Shown here: piece after piece, positions 1 through 8,860 of the stretch
How the letters are laid out: each line of letters starts with the position of its first letter
Numbering within the stretch: position 1 is the stretch's first letter
Origin: Methanoregula sp. UBA471
Lineage (GTDB): Archaea; Halobacteriota; Methanomicrobia; Methanomicrobiales; Methanospirillaceae
NCBI GenBank assembly: GCA_002495065.1
Contig: DADT01000061.1
Span: 1 to 24,506 of the forward strand
Direction of reading: 5' to 3'
DNA length: 24,506 bases
Made by a program: the position numbers and the translations under genes
Notes under the pieces: model-generated
The model's input: only the letters and a program-made list of their open reading frames with translations
Told to the model about the DNA's origin: nothing
Database searches by the model: none

Positions 1-218
1 GGATGTACCGCTGCATCGATGCCGGCGACGACCTCGAAATTGCGTTGCGGATGAAGGACCAGGGAAAGGTTGTTTTTGACAACAGGCTTAAAGTTGGGTT
101 CTCGATGCGCCGCTACAAGCAGTTCGGGACAATGCAGTCTCTCTATGAATGGATCTACATCGTCTCCCATGGAGGACAGACGGAAAAATACTCCTACACG
201 CAGAAAAAATACAAGTAA
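1..218 (+). CDS. C-terminal part of a family 2 glycosyltransferase (5' end outside window)
   Basis: The reading frame is open from the window edge and ends in TAA at 216-218, so only the last 71 or so residues are visible. The pattern DLEIALRMKDQGKVVFD followed by a Ser-x-Arg-Arg element (SMRRYKQFG) matches the end of the catalytic domain of membrane-associated GT-A family 2 enzymes, where an acidic ED/DD-L motif is followed by a basic RR segment. Such enzymes move a sugar from a nucleotide or dolichol donor to a lipid or glycan acceptor. The ATG at position 3 is probably internal rather than the start. No C-terminal membrane segment is visible; the tail is basic and Tyr/Lys rich. Donor and acceptor cannot be told from this fragment. 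The thioesterase gene starts 40 bases downstream. Confidence 0.6.
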   Translation, partial: MYRCIDAGDDLEIALRMKDQGKVVFDNRLKVGFSMRRYKQFGTMQSLYEWIYIVSHGGQTEKYSYTQKKYK

Positions 219-257
219 TTCAGGAGTAACCTGATTTTTTTTAAGTTCGGAGGACTC

Positions 258-683
258 ATGCCAGAAGCCCATCCTGCGGATCCCGCAGAACAGGTCATCG
301 CCGGAAGGATCGCTGCATTCAATCGCAGCGAGTTTGCACAACTCCTTGGTATGAAGATTACCAGAGCTTATGACGGGTATGCCCGTGTCGTAATGGACTG
401 CTGCGGGAAGAAAAATCCGAATGACGTGGCCCATGGGGGGGCGATATGTTCCCTTGCCGACCAGGCATTCGGAATCGCGGCAAACTGCGCGGGAATCGAC
501 CGTGTCGCCGTCTCCGTACATATTCAGTATATCTCGCCGGCTACCGGCCCCCTCGTAGCGATCGCCAATCGCGTGGCTGACAATGGCAGGTATTCAACGT
601 TCCGGATTATGATTTATGAAGGTGAACGGATCATTGCTGAGTTTGATGGCGTGGCGATTCAGGTAAATCCACCAAGGGTATGA
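258..683 (+). CDS. PaaI-family hotdog-fold thioesterase
   Basis: This 141-residue protein fits the usual length of a single hotdog domain. The segment NPNDVAHGGAICSLADQAFG (about residues 53-72) is the PaaI/4HBT signature: an Asn, then HGG, then an Asp on the long central helix that acts in acyl-CoA thioester hydrolysis. Strands with VSVHIQYISPA and FRIMIYEGERIIAEFDGVA complete the fold. The likely role is hydrolysis of an acyl- or aryl-CoA in the cytoplasm; the substrate is unknown. The ATG start is preceded by a good Shine-Dalgarno GGAGGA at 249-254. It lies on the same strand as, and just downstream of, the glycosyltransferase, but nothing links their functions. The family assignment is firm, the substrate is not. 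Confidence 0.88.
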   Translation: MPEAHPADPAEQVIAGRIAAFNRSEFAQLLGMKITRAYDGYARVVMDCCGKKNPNDVAHGGAICSLADQAFGIAANCAGIDRVAVSVHIQYISPATGPLVAIANRVADNGRYSTFRIMIYEGERIIAEFDGVAIQVNPPRV

Positions 684-810
684 TGAAGGGCCTGCAGGAT
701 TCTTCATCTCTTATGAACGGCGACCGGCTCAATTATTAAAACTGATACGAGATCGGGTGTTCCTCAAAAGGAGAATTGCATCGGTTTTTCTGCCTTTCTA
801 TTTACTAACT

Positions 811-1149
811 TTATGCACCTTCACCGCCAAATGCGATCCGTTTCCCCGCTGTCTGACATAGATCTTCAAGATATTTTTTGATCTGTTCCTCTTCCGCATA
901 TTCGATCAAGGGTTTGGTTTCGATCGACATTTCATTCCCGCTTCGTTCAATCCGCATATAGCCAATAGGATTCCCGCCGGCATCAGCCATGGTCTGTAAT
1001 TTCACCAATTTGTCGGGTTCATTGTTGAAAATAAACTTTGTTTCAGTTTCAAATCCGACAACCAATGCCATCATATCTTTTTCGTGAATGAGATCATCAT
1101 CAATCAGGGTTACGAACTCCTCAATAATATCAGACAGTGTTCTGGTCAT
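811..1149 (-). CDS. Hypothetical acidic protein, 112 aa
   Basis: The reading frame runs from an ATG at 1149 to a TAA at 811. The product is acidic, with a strongly acidic N-terminal helix (SDIIEEFVTLIDDD) and a C-terminal helix (EYAEEEQIKKYLEDLCQ). The middle looks like beta strands (MALVVGFETETKFIFNN, NPIGYMRIERSGNEMSI). No signal peptide, membrane span or metal motif is seen. The composition is that of a real soluble protein rather than a shadow frame, but I do not recognise the family. It converges on the thioesterase gene. No strong ribosome binding site precedes the ATG, and a TATA-like GGTATAAAG lies only about 15-20 bases upstream, which would give a nearly leaderless mRNA. Confidence 0.6.
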   Translation of the reverse strand: MTRTLSDIIEEFVTLIDDDLIHEKDMMALVVGFETETKFIFNNEPDKLVKLQTMADAGGNPIGYMRIERSGNEMSIETKPLIEYAEEEQIKKYLEDLCQTAGKRIAFGGEGA

Positions 1150-2188
1150 TTGAGTATCACTTTATACCGTTCCGTATTAACAATCATTGTTTTTCTGCCT
1201 TTTCTTTGGTATTGACATGACATACTATAACCTCTTATTATGGATGTGTTCTCCACGGGAAACAGGTCAGATTATGCGCAGATATACGTCAGACACCTGG
1301 AGTCAATCGATAGCACGGGAATATAAAAAATGGGAAGTGGATTATCGCGTTCCCGCGGTGATGAATAAACCGATAATCGCCTGGCAGGGTATTTAATTTT
1401 AACAACCCGGTTTCTCATCGATAGATTAACTCATAATGATACGGGAGAGATCCGATCACGGGTGTTCTGGATCTGGAGAATCGGAGTCTTCCTCCAACTA
1501 CCTGATCCAGGCGGATAATAGAATCTGGCGAGGCACCTGTACATTACGAGGGTCTGCTAAACTTTCAAATCCATCCACCCGAACACGGTGAATGAAAAAA
1601 AAGAAAAAGAAGGATTTGCATGGTTTTATTGATATTATATGGACTTGATTGCCCTGATACTGAGGCGGTGACATTGTTGTTCTCAGAGGATTCAGTTATG
1701 AGGTGATCGACGTGCCATTGACCACCCCCTGCCAGCCGGTTCCCGTTTCTTTGTTCATTTTTCTGACCCTGATCGCGTTTCGATGCTGATGTCAGAACCG
1801 GGTCTTTTGATGTATCCCGATCCCTCGCACATCGGGCAGTCATTCCAGAAAATATCAAAGCCAACAAGACAATGAACTTTCCCGGATTTGCATCCCTGAT
1901 GTGGACAAGGCATCAGTTCTGACATAATTTTTTTCTTTTTATTTATTTATATATAAATATTTTGTTTTAATTTCGAATGAAAATAATTGGAAGAACAGTT
2001 TTTTATCTTATTTTCATAGACATTTTGATTTTTAATATATATTTTTTTCAGGCATGGCAGAATTGTCTGTGAGTTCTCTCAATCATATATTTTCGATTGC
2101 GAGAACGTCCAGAGGTATATCTCCCGTATTCCTGAATGGTTAGCAGCTGATTAGTTTTTACGCATGTGCGGAATCCTGGAAGAGATAG
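1150..2188. other. Long intergenic region with AT-rich block, no supported gene
   Basis: About 1 kb without a convincing gene. The only frames are a 69-codon plus-strand frame (1187-1396) and a 100-codon minus-strand frame (1565-1867); both have compositions unlike proteins and no good ribosome binding site. Positions 1919-2060 are extremely AT rich, with T runs and a 16-bp palindrome TATTTATATATAAATA at 1944-1959. I see no tRNA, no rRNA and none of the two-hairpin repeats found elsewhere in the window. Confidence 0.5.
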
Positions 2189-2196
2189 TTTAAATA
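2189..2196 (+). promoter_or_regulatory. Probable TATA box of the TPR gene
   Basis: TTTAAATA, with purine-rich AGAGATAG just upstream as a possible BRE. It lies about 35-40 bases before the ATG at 2231, which puts the transcript start near 2217-2222 and leaves a leader of about 10 bases. The spacing is typical for an archaeal promoter. Confidence 0.55.
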
Positions 2197-2230
2197 CACC
2201 AGTAAATATCCGTATAACAGATGTGACACC

Positions 2231-3343
2231 ATGCCGGATCGGGAAAATCTTATATTTAAAAAAGGTCTGGATTTTGCTGAACGGGGTCAGTATACCGAAG
2301 CTCTTGCCTGTTTTGATCGAGCAGTTACTCTCAATCCGTCTGATGCCTCTGCATGGAATAACCGGGGCATCATATTGGGTGAGCTGGGAAGATATTCCGA
2401 AGCTCTCGCTTGTTTTGATAAGGCAGTTGCTATCAATCCGGACGATCCCGCTGCGTGGAACAACCGGGGTATTGCCCTGGCTGAACTCAATCGGATTTCA
2501 GATATCCATGTTCATTTTGATGCACCGGTTACCAGGGATGCAAATTCCTCCACGGATGAATGCAAACGGACGGTAACGGCTTCCTCCACTCATGGTGAAT
2601 TGATCAACATCAGTCCAAACCACCGCTCTGAAGAATGGCACTGCCGCGGACTGGAGCTTTTGGAATGTGGTCAGTACTCAGAGTCACTCACCTGTCTTGA
2701 CAAAGCAATTGAAATCAATCCGGATAATACCGGTCTATGGTATGCCCACGGACATGCGCTGGTTAATCTTATGCGGTATTCAGATGCGCTAACCTCATTT
2801 GATAACGCGATTGCTATCAACCCGGATTTTGCCGGGGCGTGGCTCGCGAAGGGACATGCGCTTGCCAGCCTGAAGCACTATCCGGCAGCAATCATCTCAT
2901 ACAGAAGAGCAATTGAAATCAATCCGGATCTCCCTGAAGCGTGGTATAACCACGGTATTGCACTCACCGAACTCGGTCAGTATACTGATGCTGTCGCCTA
3001 CTATGACAAGGCAGTTGAAATCAATCCGGATTTCCCTGAAGCGTGGTATAACCGCGGTATTGCACTTGCTGAACTCGGGCGGTATGCTGATGCTGTCACT
3101 TCCTATGACAGGGCAATTGAAATCAATCCGGATTTCCCTGAAGCGTGGTATAACCGCGGTATTGCACTTGCTGAACTCGGACGGTATGCTGATGCGGTCA
3201 CTTCTTATGACAGGGCAGTTGAAATCAATCCGGATTTCTCTGAGTCTTGGTATAACCGCGGTATTGCACTCGCTGAACTCGGGCGGTATGCTGATGCAGA
3301 AATTTCATTCGAAAGGGGAATCGAATTAAATCGCAAAAAATAG
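2231..3343 (+). CDS. Tetratricopeptide repeat protein, about 10 TPR units
   Basis: This 370-residue protein is made almost entirely of 34-residue TPR motifs, each of the form AWxNRGIALxELGRYxDAxxxYDxAxxINPD. Three units precede a linker at about residues 90-135. The third unit is degenerate (it has lost the GRY..A pattern and runs into DAPVTRDANSSTD). Seven regular units follow to the C terminus. No signal peptide, membrane segment or catalytic domain is seen, so it is probably a cytoplasmic protein-protein scaffold; its partners are unknown. Units 8 and 9 encode almost the same amino acids and are nearly identical in DNA, a sign of recent unit duplication. Methanomicrobiales genomes often carry many such TPR genes. 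Alternative frames over the same stretch are shadows of the repeats. Confidence 0.88.
   Translation: MPDRENLIFKKGLDFAERGQYTEALACFDRAVTLNPSDASAWNNRGIILGELGRYSEALACFDKAVAINPDDPAAWNNRGIALAELNRISDIHVHFDAPVTRDANSSTDECKRTVTASSTHGELINISPNHRSEEWHCRGLELLECGQYSESLTCLDKAIEINPDNTGLWYAHGHALVNLMRYSDALTSFDNAIAINPDFAGAWLAKGHALASLKHYPAAIISYRRAIEINPDLPEAWYNHGIALTELGQYTDAVAYYDKAVEINPDFPEAWYNRGIALAELGRYADAVTSYDRAIEINPDFPEAWYNRGIALAELGRYADAVTSYDRAVEINPDFSESWYNRGIALAELGRYADAEISFERGIELNRKK
2915..3322 (+). repeat. Four tandem 102-bp units inside the TPR gene
   Basis: Units begin at 2915, 3017, 3119 and 3221, each starting GAAATCAATCCGGAT. By eye the second and third differ at only four of 102 positions; the first and fourth are more diverged. 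Each unit encodes one 34-residue TPR, so gain or loss of a unit keeps the frame. Confidence 0.9.
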
Positions 3344-3546
3344 AAGATATCTGAAATCAGGGGCCTGCTCTTTTACGTTAATTCCAACAGGTATTCCGTC
3401 AGAAGTGTACGGATCTCTTTTTAATAGGACAGGGAGGAGATAAAAAAATGACAGGGAATCTGCCGGAGAAAAATTATTTGGGAAACAGAAAACAGGTGGA
3501 AATCATGCACCGGATATAATAGAGATTTAATATTCATAAAATACAT

Positions 3547-4290
3547 GTGTCTTATATGCCAAAATTCTGCCCCACGTGCGAGATACCCTTACAATTTGAG
3601 AACCTCGCGACTTGTCCGAATTGCGGTGAGAACCTCCGCCCAGTACAAACTCTGGTAGTGGTCCGAAATCCGCTTATTGCGGCCATATTGAGTTTTTTCT
3701 TTGTTGGCTGGGGCCAGTGGTACAATGGAAAGACCTGGGATGGACTGAAATTTTTTGTCGCGTTTCTGGGTTCCTGCGTGTTGCTGGCAGGTTATTCGAT
3801 CATGGAAGCAAGTGAGCCTGTTAGTGCGAGATTCATCCTGATTATAGGTGGTGTATTGGCAACCGGGATCTGGATATACGGGATGTACGATGCATATAAA
3901 ACCGCAGACGGAATTAACCGGGGTAAAGAGACTTTTCTCAAAAAAAGTCGCTTCTTCTGGATACCCGTTATACTATTTATCCTTGGTATCGCAGCCGTCA
4001 TTTCGGTATTCGTTTTTGGCATGGGGGCATATTTTCAGCCTGCAAAAATTGTCACCGCATCAGCAATCCGCCAGGGAGACAATATCATTATTGCTTACCA
4101 GGGGGGAACGGGTCACAGCCTTGTTTCAAGACTGAAATATGGTATCGGAGTAACGGATCACAACTGGAATTCTCCAAAAGTCGGGGAACGGGTCACGCTC
4201 TATGGAGATATGCCCGGAAAGGATCACCTGATTGTATCCGTGGTGTTCAATGACGGCTCGGAGAGGGTGCTTCTCGACACATATGTTTAA
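3547..4290 (+). CDS. Zinc-ribbon membrane protein with TM2-like region and pilin-like C-terminal domain
   Basis: The product is 247 residues from the GTG at 3547; an ATG at 3556 (MPKFCPTC) is an equally good start. Residues 6-30 form a double CxxC zinc ribbon (CPTC ... CPNC). Three or four membrane spans follow, at about residues 43-60, 70-90, 97-115 and 138-160. The first contains GWGQWYNGKTWDG, similar to the G-x-G-x-x-Y-x-G turn of TM2-like domains. The C-terminal ~80 residues (VTASAIRQGDNIIIAYQGG onward) resemble the beta domain that follows the N-terminal helix in archaeal type IV pilin-like proteins of methanogens. The predicted topology is a cytosolic zinc ribbon, a membrane bundle and an outer beta domain. 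The function is unknown; the domain reading is from sequence pattern only. Confidence 0.75.
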   Translation: MSYMPKFCPTCEIPLQFENLATCPNCGENLRPVQTLVVVRNPLIAAILSFFFVGWGQWYNGKTWDGLKFFVAFLGSCVLLAGYSIMEASEPVSARFILIIGGVLATGIWIYGMYDAYKTADGINRGKETFLKKSRFFWIPVILFILGIAAVISVFVFGMGAYFQPAKIVTASAIRQGDNIIIAYQGGTGHSLVSRLKYGIGVTDHNWNSPKVGERVTLYGDMPGKDHLIVSVVFNDGSERVLLDTYV

Positions 4291-4384
4291 TTCCCCATAA
4301 TTCTTTGATCACATTCGTTTTTTTTGAAGATGTTCTATCCTTCTTCTTTCAAGGTACCCCAATGTAATTGTATGGCCTGTTGAA

Positions 4385-4852
4385 AAAAAACATTTTTTTG
4401 GGCTTTGTAGAAACCCTGTGTGTTCAACAAATTGCGAATCACCTAGTATCGGAGGGGACAGTGCCTGTCCCCCCGAACCGCCCCTTCGCGTTGCGATTGT
4501 ATTGTGTTACCTTCTCTGGAGTTATCGCTCCATGGGGGGTGCCACAGCGGCGGGGAAGGAGGCATTACATGCCGTAGCCTCCAAAGAGTATAAAAAAATA
4601 TTTTGAGGATTTCCTATGAAAATCCCACAATTCCAGTAATTTCGGGAAGTGGCAATCCAACTATTGCGATGACATGCGCCGCACCAAAAAGGGACTCCCC
4701 CGCGGCGCTTCAATTACCTGAAAACTCCGACCCCGGCCTCTCAAGAGGCCCTTGTGCGGATGGCAGTCGTACCTTTACATTTTCATGGTTCGGGTGCGAA
4801 CTCCGTTCATGCCCGTTTCTCCTAAGCATTTTTTGGGCTCTTTAAAAGAGCC
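4385..4852 (-). repeat. Copy 1 of two-hairpin intergenic repeat family (long form)
   Basis: Read on the minus strand, this segment aligns over nearly its whole length with 20103-20577 read on the plus strand. Shared blocks include GGTTCGGGTGCGAAC, the second G+C hairpin (arms at 4676-4682 and 4702-4708), a block with GCATTACRTGC, a TTACCTTCTCTGGARTTATC block, and an end with GGGCTTTGTAGAAA. In this copy the outer base pair of hairpin 2 is swapped relative to the 20.2-kb copy, so pairing is kept. Hairpin 1 is degenerate (GGCCTC-TCAA-GAGGCC at 4735-4750). It also has a perfect stem GGGGACAG-TGC-CTGTCCCC near 4453-4471 and a palindrome GGCTCTTT-A-AAAGAGCC at 4836-4852. It lies between two convergent genes. 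Short frames inside it are not credible genes. Confidence 0.75.
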
Positions 4853-4924
4853 GAAATATTGAACTGGACGAAAATCCGATCAGATAGGGAAGACTCATTC
4901 CGGTGACTGCTATGCCAGAATATT

Positions 4925-5671
4925 TCAAAATTTATTTTGTTCAAACCGGGTAATTATCGGTGCACCAAAATTATAGCTGTAACCACCGGCCAGGTTAAGG
5001 TTCAGCATTTTTATTATGCGATCACCAGGTTTTAACGTCGCCAGCACGAAACCTTGTGCACTATTTCCCACCCGGTTGTTGCTTCTGCTTTCAATGTATG
5101 AATATCCACAGCTGATTTCTGCTGACATAGTGAGAGTCTCTGTGGTGGGATTAATGAATTCTACATTAACCGCAATCTGATCGCCGTTCATAAAATATCC
5201 GACTATTCTCGCGACAGGTTCTAAAAATTCGCAATCCTTTTTCAACCGTTCCGAAAAGTCAATGATCCGTTGTTCACCGAATCTGATGGTAACATTTTCC
5301 CGTTCGCATACCACACCGCAACACACTTCAATAGTATGGTTCCCCTCCTCCAGCATCAGCGTCATCGGTCTTCGGGTTGCCACAACTCCTCTGCTCGTGT
5401 TATCTATTGATACGGGAAATTCACCGGTCCAGCCACCTGCGGATATTTTCAGCAGTCCCGTCAATGCCGGTGGAGCCGTACTATTGGAAGTGTTTGTCAG
5501 ATTGGATATCGGGGTAGCGTTTGAGAACGAAGCGAACGTATTTGATGGTGTGATATTCGGAGTACCAGCTGCCACCGGTTTCATCTGGCCTACACATCCT
5601 GCCGCCATGCAACCGGCAATGACAAGGAAAAGAAGCAGGATGTTTTTCATGGGATTTACACGTGCTCTCAT
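4925..5671 (-). CDS. Secreted lipoprotein with PEGA-like domain
   Basis: The 248-residue product starts with a basic n-region, a hydrophobic stretch (ILLLFLVIAG) and a lipobox-like AAGC at about residues 23-26, so it is probably exported and lipid-anchored. A Thr/Asn/Ser-rich linker with several Asn-X-Ser/Thr sequons follows. At about residues 72-140 a PEGA-like beta domain (RPMTLMLEEGNHTIEVCCG) carries a CC-x3-C cluster. The C-terminal ~100 residues look like an Ig-type beta sandwich (VNVEFINPTTETLTMSAEI). The ATG at 5671 follows a strong GGGGGAGGT, which favours it over the internal ATG at 5650. It lies 222 bases downstream of the large Ig/VWA gene on the same strand and could work with it at the cell surface. 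The specific function is unknown. Confidence 0.7.
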   Translation of the reverse strand: MRARVNPMKNILLLFLVIAGCMAAGCVGQMKPVAAGTPNITPSNTFASFSNATPISNLTNTSNSTAPPALTGLLKISAGGWTGEFPVSIDNTSRGVVATRRPMTLMLEEGNHTIEVCCGVVCERENVTIRFGEQRIIDFSERLKKDCEFLEPVARIVGYFMNGDQIAVNVEFINPTTETLTMSAEISCGYSYIESRSNNRVGNSAQGFVLATLKPGDRIIKMLNLNLAGGYSYNFGAPIITRFEQNKF

Positions 5672-5865
5672 AGACCTCCCCCTCAGGATCTTCGCTTATA
5701 TCAGTCTGAAAATTCTTTATTTCGAAAATGTATCATTCAATACGTTAGTAGAGCCGGTTTTATTAAAATATATAGGCTGGCAAGGCATTCCTGCATGGCG
5801 GTTCTGATCTCCAGCCGGATTTGTTCCAACAGAGAGAATGAACTGAAGAGTCCAGACTTCGATAT

Positions 5866-5893
5866 ATCTAAAAAAAAGAAACGTCGAAAAAAA
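5866..5893 (-). terminator. Oligo-T terminator after the Ig/VWA gene
   Basis: Directly after the stop codon the minus strand reads a run of eight T, then CGACGTTTC, then a second T run. Double T-rich tracts of this kind commonly end archaeal transcripts. This suggests the lipoprotein gene downstream uses its own promoter. Confidence 0.5.
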
Positions 5894-8845
5894 TTATGAT
5901 AGTTTGATGAAGACCCCGGCATAACCCACGTTAATCGGACCGTAGGTTTCTTCGTCATCAGGAGCTGGTGGAGCAAAGGCATGGACTCTTACCCAGTATC
6001 TGTCCATCGGGAGGTTTTTCACATCCAGCTGAGTATTACGGGTGGTGTACATTCCGGGTTCAATATTGGGTCTTGTTTCAAAAAGCACCCAGGGCCCATT
6101 GGGACATCCTCCAATATCAGGACAGGAGTCGCCAACGCAGTAACACAACGTTTCAGTCGCTGTATTAAATCCTTCATATTTCAAACTCCATTCCAAAGGA
6201 ACATAATCAGTAAAATTGCCGGATTTTGTGACAGCAAGGTTCGATACGTCCAGATTCCCGCCATGGAATCCAGGGGGGGAAGTATTAACAGATGTGATCA
6301 GTGTAGTGGGGAGATGCAGGTTTCCGGGAAAGTCGTTATAAGAAATGGTGGAACCTGAACCGAATAAATCGATTACTCCCTCCTTGAGAACCCTTAGGCG
6401 GAAGGTTGCTTCCCATGTTTCATTGATGCGAATTGTACCAATATCGAATTTTAATTGATAATTATTTGCATCAGTCCAGTTATCGGATTGATCTACAACC
6501 GACTGGTTGCCATCCGTCCAGATAATGCTGGTTCGTCCTAAGGGATCTATATTCTCTTTTGTATGATTGACGAATGGGCCGATGGGAACATAATCGAACA
6601 CGTCACTTCCTGACCATATTGTTTCATTGTTAACGGACGGATGCTCAAAGTCAAGATTCATCGAAGTATTGACTCCGGCAATGTCTGAAAGGGTTTTATA
6701 AATATCTGAAAAGGCCGTATCAACCAGAGGTCTTGAGAGTGCGCAGTAGAATTTTCCATTTGTCTGATTTGTGAGTAACCACAAATTTTGTGCATCATCA
6801 TCTTTGTATGAACCGTCATTATTTTGATCACACATGTTTGTGGTAGATACATATAAAATCGAAAAGACACGGATTTTGTGGTCCGTCCAGGTTGCCTTAA
6901 CCATTTCGGCAAGATCTCCAGAATTTTTTGCATAGCTGTTCGCGCCAATAGTGACAATTGCATCGATTTCTCCGGGCTGATACAATGGATTACTTACTAT
7001 GCTGTCTGATGCTACTATGATCGAATCCTTTAACGTTGTAGCGTTTCCACCGAGACCCCCGCTCGGGGTTAAATTTGGAATTGCTGCTAATACCAAGGGT
7101 TTGTTGTATGATATATTTTGGATTAATTGCCAATATATGTAATTCGTCCATTCACCGTGGGTAACAAGACCTATCTTATCCTGGTCACTCATGTTTTTTA
7201 CAAAAGTTGTTGATGCTTCTTGTGCGTTAATCCATCGCGTTTTTCCATTTGTACCATCGCTACTTGCAGCCAGGTTGCTGGTGGCATCCAAATCCAGCAC
7301 CACATTAATGGGATTCGACACCATGTTATAGCCGTCTCCCGTAACCCGTATGGTAATATCAATGGTATCATTCACGAGTACTGTTCGAGGTGTAGCATTA
7401 ATTGCTACACTGAGATATGCAAAATTTTTCCATTCCACGGTAACCGGGTTGGAAGTGTAGGCACCGGTTGTAGCAGTAATTGTACAATATCCTGTAGAAC
7501 TATCGCTATTCGTTACAAATGAACCGGGATAGAAAGTCAGGATTGCATTTCCATTACCATCAGTTGAAATCGTTTTATTTAGAATTTCTGTTCCACTGTC
7601 AAAACTCGGATTAGGCAGAGCGTCATTGGGATTTGTCGATACACCAGATATTGTAAAGGTGACATCCTCCCCGTTAGTTACCGGATTTCCCCATTCATCA
7701 GATAATATTGCCACCACCATTGCCTGCCGCGTGGTCGAGGAATCACAGTCACGGCTCGCCATGGTCTGCGGGGTAACAACAAGATAAAGATTGGCGGCTA
7801 TGTCGGAACCTACAAATTTAGCATAAGAATTATTAGTGACGCCTGGATATCCATCAGCAACTGCAGTGATATTGGCGGTAAGGACAGAGACTTTGGGACC
7901 ATAGGTAATCTGGATCTGCCCCAGTGAATTTGTTCTATACGATTGAGGTGTCAACTCATCAGTCAGATTCGTGCTGATCAATACTGATCGGTTTTGTAAC
8001 GGGTTTTTGTAAACATCATAAAGAAAATAATTAATGGTGAATTTATCCAAACCATTTGCAGGAATCTCATTACTTACTGGAAGAATCCCCCCATTAGATA
8101 TGGTGCCTTTCAGTGAATCAGGTACACCGTTCGCCACAGCCAGGATCGATTCTATTTTATCAGATATGCTGCCAAATGGATCCATTGAGATATAGTTGTT
8201 ACCTATTTTAGAGGTTAATTTGATTAAAGAGGCGTTTTTCCCGGTCTCATTAAGTGTTACATGACTGTCATGTACATATCCCATATTCGTTTTAAACCCG
8301 CAATCGTCTGAGGGACCATAAACATGGAGACTAACAATATGGGTTTCATTCTTATTCCTGTCATCAATAGGATTTCCATGGCGATCGGTTACTGATAGAC
8401 CAAACGGAACTTCTTCTGTTACGTTTCCTTTTGGTGGATGAGTGAATGTTACGATATAGGGGCTGTCATGATCAATATTCTGAGTCATGGTTTTTGTTAC
8501 AGTATAGCCGTCGTGAGAAGTTATAGAGGCCGTGATCACCGCAACTCCACTTGTGGTATTAGCCCTGAACGTACTGGTTGCCCTGTCTGAAACGACGGTT
8601 ACAGGGCCTAACGTACCATAATCAGGATTATCTATCGTGAGTGTGACGCCGGCCGCCTCCACAGACCCTGATGACAAATTCGACACTATAACCGTAATAG
8701 TAGACTGATCGACACCATTTGCGACGACCCATGAATTATCGGATATTATTGTTGAGTTGTCCGGAAGATGCGCCGCAACGGTTCCAACCAGTAACAGCAA
8801 ACTAATGAAAATTAAAATACTGGCTTTCGCTCGCATATAGATCAT
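5894..8845 (-). CDS. Large secreted Ig-like/VWA-like surface protein, 983 aa
   Basis: An N-terminal signal peptide (hydrophobic core ILIFISLLLLVGTVAA, likely cut before HLPDN) is followed by invasin/Big-type Ig-like domains at about residues 30-125, 240-345 and 350-475, recognised by alternating strands with YxNPLxNxxVxxS and TDGNGNAILTF patterns. Residues ~505-720 resemble a von Willebrand factor A domain (VVLDLDATSN, then DKIGLVTHGEW, then IRVFSILYVS), but the metal site looks lost: DxSxS reads DLDAT and the later T-D-G reads IGA. A C-terminal beta domain has a Cys cluster (CYC-x4-C-x5-C) near residue 900. Many Asn-X-Ser/Thr sequons suggest N-glycosylation. No C-terminal membrane anchor is evident. 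The probable role is cell-surface adhesion or envelope structure. The ATG at 8836 is an alternative start. Confidence 0.8.
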   Translation of the reverse strand: MIYMRAKASILIFISLLLLVGTVAAHLPDNSTIISDNSWVVANGVDQSTITVIVSNLSSGSVEAAGVTLTIDNPDYGTLGPVTVVSDRATSTFRANTTSGVAVITASITSHDGYTVTKTMTQNIDHDSPYIVTFTHPPKGNVTEEVPFGLSVTDRHGNPIDDRNKNETHIVSLHVYGPSDDCGFKTNMGYVHDSHVTLNETGKNASLIKLTSKIGNNYISMDPFGSISDKIESILAVANGVPDSLKGTISNGGILPVSNEIPANGLDKFTINYFLYDVYKNPLQNRSVLISTNLTDELTPQSYRTNSLGQIQITYGPKVSVLTANITAVADGYPGVTNNSYAKFVGSDIAANLYLVVTPQTMASRDCDSSTTRQAMVVAILSDEWGNPVTNGEDVTFTISGVSTNPNDALPNPSFDSGTEILNKTISTDGNGNAILTFYPGSFVTNSDSSTGYCTITATTGAYTSNPVTVEWKNFAYLSVAINATPRTVLVNDTIDITIRVTGDGYNMVSNPINVVLDLDATSNLAASSDGTNGKTRWINAQEASTTFVKNMSDQDKIGLVTHGEWTNYIYWQLIQNISYNKPLVLAAIPNLTPSGGLGGNATTLKDSIIVASDSIVSNPLYQPGEIDAIVTIGANSYAKNSGDLAEMVKATWTDHKIRVFSILYVSTTNMCDQNNDGSYKDDDAQNLWLLTNQTNGKFYCALSRPLVDTAFSDIYKTLSDIAGVNTSMNLDFEHPSVNNETIWSGSDVFDYVPIGPFVNHTKENIDPLGRTSIIWTDGNQSVVDQSDNWTDANNYQLKFDIGTIRINETWEATFRLRVLKEGVIDLFGSGSTISYNDFPGNLHLPTTLITSVNTSPPGFHGGNLDVSNLAVTKSGNFTDYVPLEWSLKYEGFNTATETLCYCVGDSCPDIGGCPNGPWVLFETRPNIEPGMYTTRNTQLDVKNLPMDRYWVRVHAFAPPAPDDEETYGPINVGYAGVFIKLS

Positions 8846-8860
8846 GTGATAATATTCAAT

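Noticed and set aside
1187..1396. 69-codon plus-strand frame after the acidic hypothetical gene
   Set aside because: No ribosome binding site, an odd composition and no recognisable pattern; an ATG at 1217 would be as good. Possibly a decayed gene, but unsupported.
1565..1867. 100-codon minus-strand frame
   Set aside because: Low-complexity, non-protein-like product with no start signals; it lies in a gap of variable composition.
2913..3329. 138-codon frame overlapping the TPR gene
   Set aside because: A shadow of the 102-bp TPR repeats; repeated DNA of that period keeps other frames open as well.
4368..4845. Short frames of 62-80 codons on both strands
   Set aside because: They lie inside repeat copy 1, and their products reflect hairpin sequence rather than protein.
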